This document shows positions 44,291-52,158 of a stretch of DNA of 64,000 nucleotides, in pieces. The notes beneath the pieces are model-generated. The model ran no database searches and was not told the DNA's origin. It saw nothing but the letters and a program-made list of their open reading frames with translations. Origin of the DNA: Stutzerimonas stutzeri (GTDB taxonomy: Bacteria > Pseudomonadota > Gammaproteobacteria > Pseudomonadales > Pseudomonadaceae); contig NZ_POUL01000004.1 of NCBI RefSeq assembly GCF_002890895.1, positions 1 to 64,000 of the forward strand, in the 5' to 3' direction. The position numbers were made by a program, and so were the translations under genes. Position 1 is the stretch's first letter. The number at the start of each line of letters is the position of its first letter.

Positions 44291-45946
44291 TCACATGTTG
44301 GGGTAGTTCGGCCCGCCGGTGCCTTCCGGCGCGACCCAGACAATGTTCTGCGCCGGGTCCTTGATGTCGCAAGTCTTGCAGTGCACGCAGTTTTGCGCGT
44401 TGATCTGGAAGCGTTTGCCGCCTTCATCACTGTCCACCACCTCGTAGACGCCGGCCGGGCAGTAACGCTGGGCAGGTTCGTCGTACATGGGCAGGTTCTT
44501 CTCAATCGGAATGCTCGGATCGATCAGCTTGAGGTGAACCGGCTGCTCTTCTTCATGGTTGGTGTTGGAGAGGAACACCGAGCTCAGCTTGTCGAAGCTG
44601 AGCTTGCCGTCCGGCTTGGGATAATCGATCTTCTTCGACTCTGCGGCTGTCTTCAGGCACGCGTAATCCGGCTTGGTGTCGTGCAGTGTGAACGGAATCT
44701 TGCCGCTGAATATGTTCTGGTCGATGAAGTTGAACGCGCCGCCCTTGATCGCTCCCCATTTGTGAATCGCCGCGCCGAAGTTACGGCTAGCGTACAGCTC
44801 CTGATACAGCCAGCTGGCTTTGAAGCCTTCTTCATAGCCAGTCAGCTCATCGCCACCCTCACGGCCGGCAAACAAGGCATCCGCAACCGCTTCTGCAGCC
44901 AGCATGCCGGATTTCATGGCGGTGTGGCTGCCCTTGATCTTGGCGAAGTTCAGGGTGCCGGCGTCGCAACCGATCAGGGCCCCACCATTGAACACCATCT
45001 TCGGCAGCGAATTGATGCCGCCCTTGGCGATCGCTCGTGCACCGTAGGAAACGCGCTTGCCACCCTCCAGGTATTGCTTGATCACTGGATGATGCTTGTA
45101 GCGCTGGAACTCGTCGAACGGGGAAAGGTACGGGTTGCTGTAGGACAGATCGACAATCAGGCCGACCACGACCTGGTTGTTTTCCAGGTGATAAAGGAAA
45201 GAGCCGCCTGTGTTGTCATCGTTCAGCGGCCAGCCTGCAGTGTGAACGACCAGCCCTTGCTCGTGCTTGGCCGGGTCGATGTCCCAGAGCTCCTTGATAC
45301 CGATCCCGTAGTGCTGCGGATCGACGTTGGCATTGAGCTGGAATCGATTGATCAGCTGCTTGCCGATATGGCCACGGCAGCCTTCGGCGAACAGGGTGTA
45401 CTTCGCACGCAGCTCCATGCCGGGGGTGTACATGCCTTCTTTCGGATTGCCCTCGCGGTCCACGCCGAGATCACCGGTAAGAATGCCGCGAACCACACCC
45501 TGTTCGTCGATCAGTGCTTCCTGAGCCGCAAAGCCTGGGTAGATTTCGACGCCGAGATTCTCGGCTTGCTGAGCCAACCAGCGACAGAAGTTGCCCAGCG
45601 AAATGATGTAGTTGCCTTCGTTGTGCATGGTCTTGGGAACCAGCGCGTTGGGCAGCTTGCGAGCGGCTTCGGCAGTCTTGAGCAGATAGATGTCGTCGCG
45701 CTTGACCGGGGTATTTAGGGGGGCTTCGAGTTCTTTCCAGTTGGGAAAGAGCTCATTCAGCGCGCGCGGCTCGAACACGGCACCAGATAGGATGTGGGCG
45801 CCAACTTCGGAACCCTTCTCAACGACGCAGACGCTGATTTCCTTTCCGGCATCGGCGGCTCGCTGCTTCAGTCGGCAGGCAGCGGACAGGCCCGCGGGGC
45901 CGGCGCCGACGATGACTACGTCGAATTCCATGTATTCGCGTTCCAT
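44291..45946 (-). CDS. etfD: Electron transfer flavoprotein-ubiquinone oxidoreductase
   Basis: ETF-QO passes electrons from reduced ETF to ubiquinone at the inner membrane, linking fatty-acid and amino-acid oxidation to respiration. The 551 residues match the family. The FAD dinucleotide-binding motif is VVIVGAGPAGLSAACRL (about 10-26). A C-terminal 4Fe-4S domain has RYCPAGVYEVV and NAQNCVHCKTCDIKDPAQN. The start at 45946 has an AGGAGA site; a Met five codons later is an alternative. It is divergent from etfB-etfA. Confidence 0.95.
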   Translation of the reverse strand: MEREYMEFDVVIVGAGPAGLSAACRLKQRAADAGKEISVCVVEKGSEVGAHILSGAVFEPRALNELFPNWKELEAPLNTPVKRDDIYLLKTAEAARKLPNALVPKTMHNEGNYIISLGNFCRWLAQQAENLGVEIYPGFAAQEALIDEQGVVRGILTGDLGVDREGNPKEGMYTPGMELRAKYTLFAEGCRGHIGKQLINRFQLNANVDPQHYGIGIKELWDIDPAKHEQGLVVHTAGWPLNDDNTGGSFLYHLENNQVVVGLIVDLSYSNPYLSPFDEFQRYKHHPVIKQYLEGGKRVSYGARAIAKGGINSLPKMVFNGGALIGCDAGTLNFAKIKGSHTAMKSGMLAAEAVADALFAGREGGDELTGYEEGFKASWLYQELYASRNFGAAIHKWGAIKGGAFNFIDQNIFSGKIPFTLHDTKPDYACLKTAAESKKIDYPKPDGKLSFDKLSSVFLSNTNHEEEQPVHLKLIDPSIPIEKNLPMYDEPAQRYCPAGVYEVVDSDEGGKRFQINAQNCVHCKTCDIKDPAQNIVWVAPEGTGGPNYPNM

Positions 45947-46027
45947 TGGCTATCTCCTACTCAAGGCTTGATTGTTTTATAGATAGTGGAGGGCTGGATC
46001 GTGTCCCTGACCAGGCCGAGCTGCCGC

Positions 46028-46056
46028 ATTATATATAGACGCCCGAAAGGGTCCAA
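46028..46056 (-). promoter_or_regulatory. Sigma-70 promoter of etfD
   Basis: On the minus strand TTGGAC (46056-46051) and a perfect TATAAT (46033-46028) are separated by 17 bases. This gives a near-consensus promoter about 80 bases upstream of the etfD start. Confidence 0.78.
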
Positions 46057-46058
46057 TA

Positions 46059-46072
46059 CAAACGTTTGTTTG
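46059..46072. promoter_or_regulatory. PsrA-like operator between etfD and etfBA
   Basis: CAAAC-GTTT-GTTTG fits the PsrA consensus G/CAAAC-N2-4-GTTTG/C. PsrA is a TetR-family regulator released by long-chain fatty acids, and etf genes have been named among its targets in Pseudomonas, as I recall. The site touches the etfD -35 element and lies about 20 bases upstream of a TAGAAT hexamer (46091-46096), a possible -10 for etfBA. It could repress both directions. Confidence 0.68.
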
Positions 46073-46277
46073 AATTTCTCTCAAGCCTGATAGAATCCGG
46101 CAACAGCGGCTTATGACGGGTCATTTGCGTTGTTGACCCCAGCTGTTGCCTGCATTCAAGATACGGGCAGTTTTGTGCTCGCCGAACAGGTCCGGAAGGC
46201 TAATGGCGGCCCGGTCCTTGAGCATGGCTCGGTTCGCCTCGGCGAAATTCTATTCACCGGAGAGTAACGAGGAATCC

Positions 46278-47027
46278 ATGAAGATTCTTGTAGCTGTCAA
46301 ACGAGTGGTCGATTACAACGTCAAGGTTCGCGTCAAGGCGGACAACTCCGGCGTCGACCTCGCCAACGTCAAAATGTCGATGAATCCCTTCTGCGAAATC
46401 GCTGTGGAAGAAGCCGTACGCCTGAAAGAAAAAGGCGTCGCGAGCGAGATCGTCGTGGTATCCATCGGTCCGACCGCTGCCCAAGAGCAGCTGCGCACCG
46501 CGCTGGCGCTGGGTGCTGATCGTGCCGTGCTGGTCGAGTCCAGCGAAGAACTCAACTCCCTGGCCGTTGCCAAGCTTCTGAAGGCTGTAGTCGACAAGGA
46601 GCAGCCGCAGCTGGTGATCCTTGGCAAGCAGGCCATCGACAGCGACAACAACCAGACCGGACAGATGCTCGGTGCACTGACCGGATTTGCCCAGGGCACT
46701 TTCGCTTCGAAAGTCGAAGTGTCGGGCGACAAGGTAAACGTCGAGCGCGAAATCGACGGCGGCGCGCAAACCGTTGCGTTGAGTCTGCCGGCTATCGTGA
46801 CCACCGACCTGCGCCTGAACGAGCCGCGCTACGCGTCGTTGCCGAACATCATGAAGGCCAAGAAAAAGCCGCTGGAAGTGCTGACGCCGGACGCGCTGGG
46901 CGTAACCACTACTTCCACCGTGAAGACCTTGAAAGTCGAAGCGCCTGCGGCACGTAGCGCGGGTATCAAGGTCAAGTCCGTGGCTGAACTGGTCGAGAAA
47001 CTGAAGAACGAGGCGAAGGTAATCTAA
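46278..47027 (+). CDS. etfB: Electron transfer flavoprotein beta subunit
   Basis: 249 residues, the small AMP-binding subunit of the soluble FAD-containing ETF heterodimer. It begins [20 protein letters not shown] and contains [36 protein letters not shown] and the recognition-loop type [20 protein letters not shown]. The start at 46278 is the family start and has ACGAGGAA upstream. etfA starts at the next base after its stop. Confidence 0.96.
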   Translation: MKILVAVKRVVDYNVKVRVKADNSGVDLANVKMSMNPFCEIAVEEAVRLKEKGVASEIVVVSIGPTAAQEQLRTALALGADRAVLVESSEELNSLAVAKLLKAVVDKEQPQLVILGKQAIDSDNNQTGQMLGALTGFAQGTFASKVEVSGDKVNVEREIDGGAQTVALSLPAIVTTDLRLNEPRYASLPNIMKAKKKPLEVLTPDALGVTTTSTVKTLKVEAPAARSAGIKVKSVAELVEKLKNEAKVI

Positions 47028-47957
47028 ATGACTATCCTGGTTATCGCTGAACACAACAATGCCGTTCTGGCTGCGGCCACTCTGAACACCGTGGCTGCAG
47101 CCAAGGCGATCGGCGGCGACATTCATGTGCTGGTTGCTGGCGCTGGTTGCGCTGCTATCGGTGAGGCGGCTGCGAAGATCGAAGGCGTTTCCAAGGTGCT
47201 GGTCGCTGACGACGCTGCTTACGCCAATCAGCTGCCGGAAAATGTTGCGCCGCTGATTGCCGATCTGGCGAAGGATTACAGCCACGTGCTGGCTGCGGCC
47301 ACTACCAACGGCAAGAACTTCCTGCCGCGCGTAGCCGCCAAGCTGGACGTTGATCAGATCTCTGAAATCATCGCTGTCGAAAGCGCAGACACATTCAAGC
47401 GTCCAATCTATGCCGGTAACGCAATTGCCACCGTGCAATCCAGCGCGGCGATCAAGGTTATTACCGTGCGCGCCACTGGTTTTGATCCGGTCAGTGCTGA
47501 AGGCGGATCGGCTGCTGTCGAGCAGGTTTCCGGTACTGGCGATGCGGGCGTTTCCGCGTTCGTAGGTGAAGAACTGGCCAAGTCCGATCGTCCTGAACTG
47601 ACGGCTGCTAAGATCGTCGTTTCCGGTGGTCGTGGCATGCAGAACGGTGACAACTTCAAGCACCTCTATTCGCTGGCCGACAAGCTTGGCGCCGCCGTTG
47701 GCGCTTCGCGCGCGGCGGTCGATGCTGGCTTCGTGCCGAACGACATGCAGGTTGGTCAGACCGGCAAGATCGTTGCGCCGCAGCTGTATATCGCGGTGGG
47801 CATCTCCGGAGCCATCCAGCACCTGGCTGGCATGAAGGACTCCAAAGTGATCGTTGCGATCAACAAGGACGAAGAAGCGCCAATCTTCCAGGTCGCCGAT
47901 TACGGCCTGGTGGGTGACTTGTTCGAAATCCTGCCGGAACTGGAGCAGCTCGTGTAA
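47028..47957 (+). CDS. etfA: Electron transfer flavoprotein alpha subunit
   Basis: 309 residues, the FAD-binding subunit of ETF. The N-terminal adenine-nucleotide alpha-hydrolase-like domain is followed by the C-terminal FAD domain. Motifs seen are [54 protein letters not shown] and [20 protein letters not shown]. It directly abuts etfB and ends 18 bases before a strong terminator. Confidence 0.96.
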   Translation: MTILVIAEHNNAVLAAATLNTVAAAKAIGGDIHVLVAGAGCAAIGEAAAKIEGVSKVLVADDAAYANQLPENVAPLIADLAKDYSHVLAAATTNGKNFLPRVAAKLDVDQISEIIAVESADTFKRPIYAGNAIATVQSSAAIKVITVRATGFDPVSAEGGSAAVEQVSGTGDAGVSAFVGEELAKSDRPELTAAKIVVSGGRGMQNGDNFKHLYSLADKLGAAVGASRAAVDAGFVPNDMQVGQTGKIVAPQLYIAVGISGAIQHLAGMKDSKVIVAINKDEEAPIFQVADYGLVGDLFEILPELEQLV

Positions 47958-47969
47958 CTGAGCCGCTTG

Positions 47970-48000
47970 AAAAAAACCCGCTCTCGTAGCGGGTTTTTTT
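47970..48000. terminator. Bidirectional intrinsic terminator after etfA
   Basis: ACCCGCT-CTCGT-AGCGGGT (47976-47994) is preceded by seven A and followed by a run of T to 48000. It is a textbook terminator of the etfBA operon and could also work on the opposite strand. Confidence 0.93.
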
Positions 48001-48084
48001 ATGAGCGCTCGGCTGCACTGGCCAATGGTAAGATTCCAGCAGTCCCGACAAGAAGCCTGTCCGATTCTACCCATGAGGTTTTCC

Positions 48085-48909
48085 ATGCGCTGTGCCGTTT
48101 CGCTGAAGTCCGCTTTGCTCGCCGTGTTGTTGGCAACCCCCGTCGCGGCACACGCGGCGGCTGCAAAGTGTGATCGGCTGATCGCGACTGGCGGCGCAGA
48201 CAACCCTCCTTTTCTTTGGCGCGATCCGCAGAACCCCAAGCGGCTGGTGGGAGCGAACGCTGATCTGCTAAAAAAAATCACCGACTCGCTCGACCTGAAG
48301 CTCGAAGTGCTCTACACCGGCGATGCGGGCGCGGCGCTGGAGCAAGTGCGCAGTGGGCGGGTCGATGTGCTGGCCGATGCGGTCCTGGCACCAAAGGAAC
48401 TGGCATATCTGGATTTCATCCATCCATCGGTCACGGCCTTGCAGATGTCCGCCTGGGTAGGTCAGGAGCCTGGCTTCCTCTATTCAGACCGGCAGGATTT
48501 GGCAGGTCGAACGGGCGCCTACGTGAAGACTGGAAGCTACGGCAGTGCGTTCGAGCGCTATGCCAAAGAAAACCTTCGTTTACGTGCTGCTCCTAGCCTG
48601 GCTGAGGCTCTCAACAGGCTGTCGACGGGCAAGGCGGATTATGTCCTGCATGAGCGTTACAGTTTCATTGCATATGCCGCCCGACAAGGACTGCTCGCTG
48701 ATATCCAGCGTTTGGAACCAGCGGTGTTCAGTCGCGGTTTGCATTTCGCGGTCGCTCACGACTCGGCGTGTAACGGTCCGTGGCTGCGCGGACAGCTCGC
48801 AATAAAAATGACAGAATTGCGCGCTGCGGGGGTACCGCAGCAACTGCTGGTAGAGAACCTTGAACGCTGGAAACAGCAGCCAGCGCCGACCCGCAATTCG
48901 CAACGCTAG
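48085..48909 (+). CDS. Periplasmic solute-binding protein (family 3-like)
   Basis: 274 residues with a signal peptide (MRCAVSLKSALLAVLLATPV, cleavage near AHA-AA). The mature part has the family 3 extracellular solute-binding fold, with DNPPFLWRD, GANADLLKKITDSL, VRSGRVDVLADAV and LAEALNRLSTGKADYVL. No permease or ATPase genes lie nearby, so it may be an orphan binding protein or sensor. The start at 48085 has GAGG at good spacing; an ATG at 48073 is the alternative, and earlier ATGs fall close to the terminator. Confidence 0.8.
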   Translation: MRCAVSLKSALLAVLLATPVAAHAAAAKCDRLIATGGADNPPFLWRDPQNPKRLVGANADLLKKITDSLDLKLEVLYTGDAGAALEQVRSGRVDVLADAVLAPKELAYLDFIHPSVTALQMSAWVGQEPGFLYSDRQDLAGRTGAYVKTGSYGSAFERYAKENLRLRAAPSLAEALNRLSTGKADYVLHERYSFIAYAARQGLLADIQRLEPAVFSRGLHFAVAHDSACNGPWLRGQLAIKMTELRAAGVPQQLLVENLERWKQQPAPTRNSQR

Positions 48910-48918
48910 GATTTTCAA

Positions 48919-49269
48919 TTGATCAAACAATCTTGCGGCACGCTCGTGCTGCTGGCGATGGTTGGCTGCGCCAGCGATCCTGCTCCCATTGAACAGCTGC
49001 GGCTTACCGAGCAGGCGTTGAGCCAAGCGCGCTCGGTGGGTGCTGCGGAACAGACGCCGGAATTGATGCAGGCGGAGCACAAGTTTGCGGCTGCGGTCGC
49101 AGCGATGAAGGATGAGCATTATCGAGAGGCACGCCTGCAGGCCGAGCAAGCCGAGCTTGACGCACGGCTGGCAGAGGCTCGGGTCCTTAACGAGAAGAGT
49201 CAGCAGGAACTGGCGGAATTGCACCGCCGCATCGCGCGCTTGCGTGAACAGCTGGGAGCGTTCCAGTGA
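48919..49269 (+). CDS. DUF4398 lipoprotein
   Basis: 116 residues starting at TTG (48919), with AGG eight bases upstream. The signal ends in lipobox MVGC (Cys17). The remainder is a helical DUF4398 domain (EQLRLTEQALSQARSVGA, LMQAEHKFAAAVAAM) followed by a coiled coil. Its last bases overlap the start of the OmpA-family gene by four. The family is probably envelope-associated, and its biochemical function is unknown. Confidence 0.83.
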   Translation: MIKQSCGTLVLLAMVGCASDPAPIEQLRLTEQALSQARSVGAAEQTPELMQAEHKFAAAVAAMKDEHYREARLQAEQAELDARLAEARVLNEKSQQELAELHRRIARLREQLGAFQ

Positions 49270-50072
49270 AACCGGTCTACCTGATACCTGCACTGCTGGT
49301 AGCGCTTGGTGCGCTTCAAGGTTGTGCAACGCACGAGTCGCAACAGCAGCTGCAAAACGCATCAATGGATCTTCAAAGCGTCAGTGAGGAACCACAGATC
49401 CTTCTGGATGCGCCCAAGGATGTGATGCGCGCGAGCGAGTCGCTTGACCGAGCCAAGCGCTTCGCCGATTACCTGGGCAACGCAGAGGACGTTACTCATT
49501 ATGCTTACCTCAGCAAGCGCTATAGCGAGATAGCCCGCCAGCACAGCGAGCAGCTGCAGAACCAGCGGCGCGCGACCCAATTGAGCATGGAGCATGAGCG
49601 TTTGCGTCAGGCTGTACAGGAAGCCCGAATGCTCGACCTGCAGCACCAGGGGCGTTGGTTGGAGGATCAGATGGTGAGCCTCGCGGCCGCCGAGACCGAT
49701 CGCGGCCTGGTCATGACGCTTGGAGATGTGTTGTTCAGGGCGGCCAGTGCCGAGCTGGGATCGTCAGCCAACCGCACACTGCTAAAGGTCGTTCATTTTA
49801 TGCAGCTCAATCCCAAGCGGCGGGTGCGGATCGAAGGCTATACAGACAACCGCGGTGATGCCGCCGAGAACCTTGCTTTATCGAGGGCGCGCGCACAGGC
49901 GGTGGGTGACTTTATGCAAAGCCTCGGAGTCGATGCCGGGCGTATCGAGGTTGTCGGCTACGGCGAGCAATATCGTGTCGCAGAGAACGCGTCAGCACGC
50001 GGACGTGCACAGAATCGCCGGGTAGAGATTTTGTTTTCCGACGAGCAAGGACGTTTGAGCAGTCCACGTTGA
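49266..50072 (+). CDS. OmpA-family lipoprotein with DUF4398-like N-terminus
   Basis: 268 residues. The lipobox is LQGC (Cys20). A helical DUF4398-like region (about 30-130) precedes an OmpA-like peptidoglycan-binding domain (about 145-262), with VLFRAASAELGSSANRTLLK, IEGYTDNRGDAAENLALSRA, VVGYGEQYRV and NRRVEILFSD. It should tether the outer membrane to peptidoglycan. It overlaps the DUF4398 lipoprotein gene by four bases, so the two proteins are probably made together and may interact. Confidence 0.9.
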   Translation: MKPVYLIPALLVALGALQGCATHESQQQLQNASMDLQSVSEEPQILLDAPKDVMRASESLDRAKRFADYLGNAEDVTHYAYLSKRYSEIARQHSEQLQNQRRATQLSMEHERLRQAVQEARMLDLQHQGRWLEDQMVSLAAAETDRGLVMTLGDVLFRAASAELGSSANRTLLKVVHFMQLNPKRRVRIEGYTDNRGDAAENLALSRARAQAVGDFMQSLGVDAGRIEVVGYGEQYRVAENASARGRAQNRRVEILFSDEQGRLSSPR

Positions 50073-50186
50073 TCTCAACTCTCGATAAAGAGCGCTGACT
50101 GTGTTGGCGAGTTAGCAAGCAACTGTATTGGTCGAATATAACGGTGGTGTACTACTGTTATGGTCCAGTTGGCGGAGACGGACGAG

Positions 50187-51617
50187 ATGACCAATCTGTT
50201 GCTTTATCAGCGCATTGCACACCAGCTTGCCGATGACATTCGGCGAGGTGTTTATCGCCCGGGCGAGCGTGTGCCGTCGGTACGCAAGATGAGCATGCAG
50301 CTGAACGTGAGTCATGCGACGGTCCTGCAGGCCTATGCCAATCTCGAAGACCAGGGAATGATCCGTGCTCGCCCGCAGTCGGGGTTTTATGTGCATCACA
50401 CCCCGGCACTGACTGCCCCTACGCCGGATATTGCGCAGGTCGAGCGTCCGACGCTGGTCACTCGCAGCAGCATTATCAATCAGGTGCTTAGCGAGTCACG
50501 CCGTGACGGGCTCATACCGCTGGGTGCCGCCGTGCCGCATGTGGACTATCTGCCTGCCCGTGCGTTGCATCAGCAGCTTGCCAAGGTCACTCGCTTCCAG
50601 AGTCAGCAGGCCTTCAGCTATATGTTCAGTCCCGGCTATGAGCCGCTGCGCCGGCAGGTGGCTATCCGCATGCGCGACGCCGGCGTGGTTGTCGGGCCTG
50701 ACGAGGTCGTGATCACACATGGCTGCGTCGATGCGCTACAGATGTCGTTGCGGGTGCTGACCAAGCCCGGTGATTTGATCGCAGCGGAATCGCCCAGTTA
50801 CTACGGTTTGCTTCAACTGGCCGATTTGCTAGGGCTCAAGGTGATCGAGATCCCGTGTGATCCGGATACCGGGCTCAGCCTCGAGGCGTTGCAGCTTGCA
50901 GCCAGTCAGTGGCCGATCAAGGCGCTGGTGTTGACCGCGCGGCTGAGTAATCCCCTGGGTGGCAGCGTCCCGGACGGACGGCAGAAGCAGTTGTTAAAAA
51001 TGGCGGCGAATTTCGACATACAGATTGTCGAAGACGATATATACGGCGAGTTATTGTTCGACGTAGGGTCGATTAGGGCGCTCAAGTCGAATGACACCGA
51101 GGGGCGGGTGATTTATTGCTCGAGCTTCTCGAAGACCATTTCGCCTGGCGTGCGTATTGGCTGGATATTGCCTGGTCGTTACCGCGAAGAAATAAAACGC
51201 CTGCAGACCTTTAGTACGCATTCGGCCTGCAGCGTCACGCAGATGGGCGTGGCGGCCTATCTTGAAAACGGGGGGTACGATCGCCATCTGCGTTACATTC
51301 GCCACGAGTACCGGAAGAATCTCAGCGCTTTCCAGTTGGCGGTCCAACGGTATTTCCCTGAGGGCACCCAGATGACACGTCCTACGGGCGGGTTCATTCT
51401 CTGGGTCAGCTTGCCGGCTCGGGTGAATACCAAGGAGCTGCACGTTCAGGCGTTGAAGCGAGGCATCAGCATCGCGCCAGGGCTAATTTTCAGCAACACT
51501 GAACAGTTCAATCACTGTATCCGGCTCAACTGCGCGCTGCCCTGGACGGCCGAGGCGGAGCGAGCATTGAAAACTTTAGGTGAGCTTGCTGGGGAGCTTT
51601 GCCGGCAATCGAACTGA
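50187..51617 (+). CDS. MocR-type GntR-family regulator with aminotransferase domain
   Basis: 476 residues. The GntR winged helix at about 5-72 includes IAHQLADDIRRGVYRPGERV and VSHATVLQAYANLEDQGMI. A class I/II aminotransferase-like domain follows, with the PLP lysine in SSFSKTISPGVRIGW (Lys316), SPSYYGLLQL and RLSNPLGGSVPDG. MocR proteins bind PLP and act as regulators, often of adjacent genes. The start at 50187 is preferred for its GGACGAG site; 50160 is the alternative. A small lipoprotein gene follows by 19 bases. Confidence 0.87.
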   Translation: MTNLLLYQRIAHQLADDIRRGVYRPGERVPSVRKMSMQLNVSHATVLQAYANLEDQGMIRARPQSGFYVHHTPALTAPTPDIAQVERPTLVTRSSIINQVLSESRRDGLIPLGAAVPHVDYLPARALHQQLAKVTRFQSQQAFSYMFSPGYEPLRRQVAIRMRDAGVVVGPDEVVITHGCVDALQMSLRVLTKPGDLIAAESPSYYGLLQLADLLGLKVIEIPCDPDTGLSLEALQLAASQWPIKALVLTARLSNPLGGSVPDGRQKQLLKMAANFDIQIVEDDIYGELLFDVGSIRALKSNDTEGRVIYCSSFSKTISPGVRIGWILPGRYREEIKRLQTFSTHSACSVTQMGVAAYLENGGYDRHLRYIRHEYRKNLSAFQLAVQRYFPEGTQMTRPTGGFILWVSLPARVNTKELHVQALKRGISIAPGLIFSNTEQFNHCIRLNCALPWTAEAERALKTLGELAGELCRQSN

Positions 51618-51636
51618 ATGACGGGGAGGGCGGAAA

Positions 51637-52143
51637 ATGAGATGGCTGACGTTGATAGGGCTGTCGCTACTGGCTGGCTGTGACGAGGTTCCGGATCAGC
51701 CTAGGCCTCCCACGCCGCCCAAGGTCGCTGTTTCGCCACCTGACACAGCTGCGCCGCTAGTTGCCGAGCCCGAGCTGGATACGCAGGTCGGACCAGTGAG
51801 TATCGAGTCTGAAAAGGAGCCAACTCTAGCAGCGAACCCTGAACAGCCCTCGACCGAACCCAGTGCGCCTGCGCCAAAGGCCAAGCCTTCTGCCTCCGTG
51901 CCAAAGACCAAGCTGGAAAAAGTGGAACTGCCTGAGCCAGACCTCGACCTAAGCCTTCCTGATGACTGGACGGAAAGCCTCGACCCTGCTGAGAAGCCAG
52001 CGTCCTTGAGCCTGCTGCCACCGCTATTCGAGTCCAGCCAGGAGTCTCGCTCGCTGCAAATGAGCGGCGAGTTGCTGCCAGGAACGGCCGAGGACGAAGC
52101 TCTCATCGATGGTGCGCAGATCAATTTCGAACTCAAACGCTGA
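51637..52143 (+). CDS. Hypothetical proline-rich lipoprotein
   Basis: 168 residues. The signal ends in lipobox LAGC (Cys15). The mature part is low-complexity and rich in Pro, Glu, Ala and Ser (for example PSTEPSAPAPKAKPSASV), with a C-terminal acidic segment ending DGAQINFELKR. No domain is recognised. GGGAGGGCGG precedes the ATG. It is close behind the MocR-type gene on the same strand and may be co-transcribed. Function is unknown. Confidence 0.72.
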   Translation: MRWLTLIGLSLLAGCDEVPDQPRPPTPPKVAVSPPDTAAPLVAEPELDTQVGPVSIESEKEPTLAANPEQPSTEPSAPAPKAKPSASVPKTKLEKVELPEPDLDLSLPDDWTESLDPAEKPASLSLLPPLFESSQESRSLQMSGELLPGTAEDEALIDGAQINFELKR

Positions 52144-52158
52144 ACCGCTGACGTTGGA

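Noticed and set aside
44288-45718. A 476-codon plus-strand frame inside etfD
   Set aside because: It mirrors etfD in reverse frame, has no ribosome-binding site and no recognisable domain.
46254-48281. A 675-codon minus-strand frame across etfB, etfA and the next gene
   Set aside because: It is antisense to clear ETF genes, crosses a strong terminator and shows no domain motifs.
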